A stretch of 64,000 bases of DNA, taken from NCBI RefSeq assembly GCF_030316885.1, contig NZ_JASZYQ010000011.1, positions 25,604-89,603 of the forward strand, in the 5' to 3' direction. This document shows, piece after piece, positions 61,683 to 64,000 of the stretch. The stretch comes from Variovorax jilinensis (GTDB lineage: Bacteria; Pseudomonadota; Gammaproteobacteria; Burkholderiales; Burkholderiaceae_C). How positions within the stretch are numbered: the stretch's first letter is position 1; the number at the start of each line of letters is the position of its first letter. The notes beneath the pieces are model-generated. The model ran no database searches and was not told the DNA's origin. It was given only the letters and a program-made list of their open reading frames with translations. A program made the position numbers and the translations under genes.

Positions 61683-63785
61683 ATGGCACGCAAGACCCCC
61701 ATCGAGCGCTACCGCAACATCGGTATCTCGGCGCACATCGACGCCGGCAAGACGACCACCACGGAACGCATCCTGTTCTACACGGGCGTCACCCACAAGC
61801 TGGGCGAGGTGCATGACGGCGCCGCGACCACCGACTGGATGGAACAGGAACAAGAGCGCGGCATCACGATCACCTCGGCGGCCGTGACCTGCTTCTGGAA
61901 GGGCATGGACCACTCGATGCCCGAGCACCGCATCAACATCATCGACACCCCGGGCCACGTGGACTTCACGATTGAAGTCGAGCGCTCGATGCGCGTGCTC
62001 GACGGCGCCGTGATGGTGTACGACTCGGTCGGCGGCGTGCAGCCCCAGTCCGAGACGGTCTGGCGCCAAGCCAACAAGTACCGCGTGCCGCGTCTCGCAT
62101 TCGTGAACAAGATGGACCGTATCGGCGCCAACTTCTTCCGCGTGCGCCAGATGATGGTCGACCGCCTGAAGGCCAACCCCGTGCCGATCGTGATCCCGAT
62201 CGGTGCCGAGGACAAGTTCCAGGGCGTGGTCGATCTTCGCAAGATGAAGGCCATCTACTGGGACGAGGCCTCGCAGGGCATGAAGTTCGACTACCGCGAC
62301 ATCCCGGCCGAACTGCTCGAGTCCGCCAAGGAGTGGCGCGAGAAGATGGTCGAGAGCGCGGCCGAAGCCACCGAGGAACTGATGAACAAGTACCTCGAAG
62401 AGGGCGACCTCACCGAGGCTGAAATCACCGCCGGCCTGCGCCAGCGCACCATCGCCGGCGAGATCCAGCCGATGATGTGCGGCAGCGCGTTCAAGAACAA
62501 GGGCGTGCAGCGCATGCTCGACGCCGTGATCGAACTGATGCCCTCGCCGCAGGACGTCCCGCCGGTCGAAGGCACGGACGACGACGAGAAGGAAACCAAC
62601 CGCAAGCCGACCGACGAGGAGAAGTTCTCGGCGCTGGCCTTCAAGCTGATGACCGACCCCTACGTCGGCCAGCTGACCTTCGTGCGCGTCTACTCGGGCG
62701 TGCTGAGCAAGGGCGACACGGTCTACAACCCGGTCAAGGGCAAGAAGGAGCGCATCGGCCGTATCGTGCAGATGCACGCCAACGAGCGTCTTGAGATCGA
62801 CGAAATCCGCGCCGGCGACATCGCTGCGTGCGTGGGCCTGAAGGACGTCACGACCGGCGAGACGCTGTGCGACCCCGACGCGATCATCACGCTCGAGCGC
62901 ATGGAATTCCCCGAGCCCGTGATCTCGCAGGCCGTCGAGCCGAAGACCAAGGCCGACCAGGAAAAGATGGGCATCGCGCTGCAGCGCCTGGCTTCGGAAG
63001 ATCCGTCGTTCCGCGTGCGTTCGGACGAGGAATCCGGCCAGACCATCATCTCGGGCATGGGCGAGCTCCACCTCGAAATCATCGTGGACCGCATGAAGCG
63101 CGAGTTCGGCGTCGAAGCCAACGTCGGCAAGCCGCAGGTGGCTTACCGCGAAACCATCCGCAAGACGGTCGAAGATGCCGAAGGCAAGTTCGTTCGCCAG
63201 TCGGGCGGCAAGGGCCAGTACGGTCACGTCATCCTCAAGCTCGAGCCGAACGAAGCCGGCAAGGGCTTCGAGTTCGTCGACGCGATCAAGGGCGGCGTGG
63301 TGCCGCGCGAGTACATCCCGGCGGTGGAAAAGGGCGTGATCGAAGCGCTGACGCAGGGCGTGCTGGCCGGCTATCCGGTCGTGGACGTCAAGGTCACGCT
63401 GCACTTCGGTTCGTACCACGACGTGGACTCGAACGAAATGGCGTTCAAGATGGCTGCCATCTTCGGCTTCAAGGAAGGCGCCCGCAAGGCTTCGCCGGTG
63501 ATCCTCGAGCCGATGATGGCCGTGGAAGTCGAGACCCCGGAGGACTACGCCGGCAACGTGATGGGCGACCTCTCGTCGCGTCGCGGCATGGTGCAGGGCA
63601 TGGACGACATGGTCGGTGGCGGCAAGCTCATCAAGGCCGAAGTCCCGCTGTCGGAAATGTTCGGCTACTCGACCACGCTGCGCTCGGCCACGCAAGGCCG
63701 CGCCACGTACACCATGGAATTCAAGCACTACTCCGAAGCTCCGCGCAACGTGGCCGAAGCCATCGTCGCCTCGCGCTCGAAGTAA
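61683..63785 (+). CDS. fusA: Elongation factor G
   Basis: The 700-residue translocation GTPase has P-loop AHIDAGKTTTTERIL, switch II DTPGHVDFTIEVERS, NKMD, and domains II-V typical of the family (GDTVYNPVKGKKERIG, GMGELHLEIIVDRMKREF, FKEGARKASPVILEPMM, RRGMVQGMDD). The start at 61683 follows a GGAGTAAATTTC SD. Length and sequence match standard FusA. Confidence 0.99.
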   Translation: MARKTPIERYRNIGISAHIDAGKTTTTERILFYTGVTHKLGEVHDGAATTDWMEQEQERGITITSAAVTCFWKGMDHSMPEHRINIIDTPGHVDFTIEVERSMRVLDGAVMVYDSVGGVQPQSETVWRQANKYRVPRLAFVNKMDRIGANFFRVRQMMVDRLKANPVPIVIPIGAEDKFQGVVDLRKMKAIYWDEASQGMKFDYRDIPAELLESAKEWREKMVESAAEATEELMNKYLEEGDLTEAEITAGLRQRTIAGEIQPMMCGSAFKNKGVQRMLDAVIELMPSPQDVPPVEGTDDDEKETNRKPTDEEKFSALAFKLMTDPYVGQLTFVRVYSGVLSKGDTVYNPVKGKKERIGRIVQMHANERLEIDEIRAGDIAACVGLKDVTTGETLCDPDAIITLERMEFPEPVISQAVEPKTKADQEKMGIALQRLASEDPSFRVRSDEESGQTIISGMGELHLEIIVDRMKREFGVEANVGKPQVAYRETIRKTVEDAEGKFVRQSGGKGQYGHVILKLEPNEAGKGFEFVDAIKGGVVPREYIPAVEKGVIEALTQGVLAGYPVVDVKVTLHFGSYHDVDSNEMAFKMAAIFGFKEGARKASPVILEPMMAVEVETPEDYAGNVMGDLSSRRGMVQGMDDMVGGGKLIKAEVPLSEMFGYSTTLRSATQGRATYTMEFKHYSEAPRNVAEAIVASRSK

Positions 63786-63795
63786 ATCCGGTTCT

Positions 63796-63854
63796 GTCTG
63801 CGACTCCGTGCCTCTCGTTGCCCGTGGCGAGAGAACCAGCAACGGGGTGCAGAC
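63796..63854 (+). other. Nested stem-loop between fusA and tuf
   Basis: An outer GTCTGC/GCAGAC pair (63796-63801 with 63849-63854) encloses a CTCTCG/CGAGAG stem (63812-63817 with 63828-63833). No U tract follows, so it is more likely an RNA stability or processing structure than a terminator. Confidence 0.4.
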
Positions 63855-63894
63855 GTTAAACCTCACACGGGCAATGCTCTTTCAAGGATAGAAA

Positions 63895-64000
63895 ATGGCA
63901 AAAGGAAAATTCACCCGCACGAAGCCGCACGTCAACGTCGGCACGATCGGTCACGTGGACCATGGCAAGACGACGCTGACGGCGGCGATTGCCACCGTGC
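63895..64000 (+). CDS. tuf: Elongation factor Tu (N-terminal part)
   Basis: The window ends after 35 codons. The visible sequence has KFTRTKPHVNVGTIGHVDHGKTTL, split here by the P-loop GHVDHGKT, which is EF-Tu. SD AAGGATAGAAA precedes the ATG. The rest of the gene lies beyond the window. Confidence 0.98.
   Translation, partial: MAKGKFTRTKPHVNVGTIGHVDHGKTTLTAAIATV

Overview
This 64 kb window is high-GC (roughly two-thirds G+C by eye), densely coded bacterial chromosome. The gene set (rpsL-rpsG-fusA-tuf, mreBCD-mrdA, gatCAB, hemB/hemJ, rdgC, pyrE, xth) and the intergenic repeats of the type CCCCCCGGGGGGCAGCGAC point to the betaproteobacterial order Burkholderiales, family Comamonadaceae, most likely a Variovorax-like organism. 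The genus is inferred, because no 16S rRNA gene is present. I saw no rRNA, tRNA, CRISPR array, prophage or intact insertion sequence.

Layout. 1-3.9 kb: a tightly packed signalling set (end of a coiled-coil protein, membrane-anchored OmpA-domain protein, Ras-like GTPase, SpoIIE-type phosphatase). 4.4-5.2 kb: gene-free and built from large inverted repeats. 5.2-9.1 kb: rdgC, ilvE, small genes, an O-antigen-ligase-like protein. 9.2-11.2 kb: a two-component system. 11.3-15 kb: an isolated ketoacyl synthase / chain-length-factor / flavoprotein trio resembling part of an aryl-polyene pathway. 15.1-16.4 kb: ampG. 16.5-30.1 kb: a nitrogen-scavenging island. 30.1-34.4 kb: YjbQ, an FeS-type photolyase, xth, pyrE, a DUF4124 protein. 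34.4-42.6 kb: gatCAB facing away from mreBCD-mrdA. 42.7-45.4 kb: TauE/SafE and GMC oxidoreductase. 45.6-49.3 kb: an Mla-like lipid ABC system. 49.3-53 kb: MarC, an SDR, an isomerase, a dienelactone hydrolase and a secreted amidohydrolase. 53.2-54.1 kb: two small secreted paralogues. 54.2-60.4 kb: corA, hemB, hemJ, VanZ, ferredoxin, hydrolase, DD-carboxypeptidase. 60.6-64 kb: str operon.

The most coherent system is the nitrogen island. Operon 1 (atzF, an NMT1-type ABC importer, atzG, atzE, atzH) and operon 2 (BMP-type ABC importer, biuH, a second biuH-like hydrolase, then a GntR/FCD regulator) together encode uptake and complete hydrolysis of biuret and carboxybiuret through allophanate to ammonia and CO2. 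Cyanuric acid hydrolase (atzD) is absent. The first gene of each operon is preceded by a sigma-54-type -24/-12 element (16499-16514 and 23060-23075). At the same distance downstream, over the predicted +1, each also has a CTTGT-N2-(A/C)CAAG near-palindrome, a plausible site for the local GntR regulator. This suggests a two-operon regulon gated by nitrogen limitation (RpoN) and by substrate (GntR).

A second pattern across the window is that at least seven genes have a -10-like hexamer only 6-9 nt before the start codon and no Shine-Dalgarno, which suggests leaderless transcription. Two intergenic stretches (43.6 and 56.5 kb) look like small-RNA loci ending in strong terminators.
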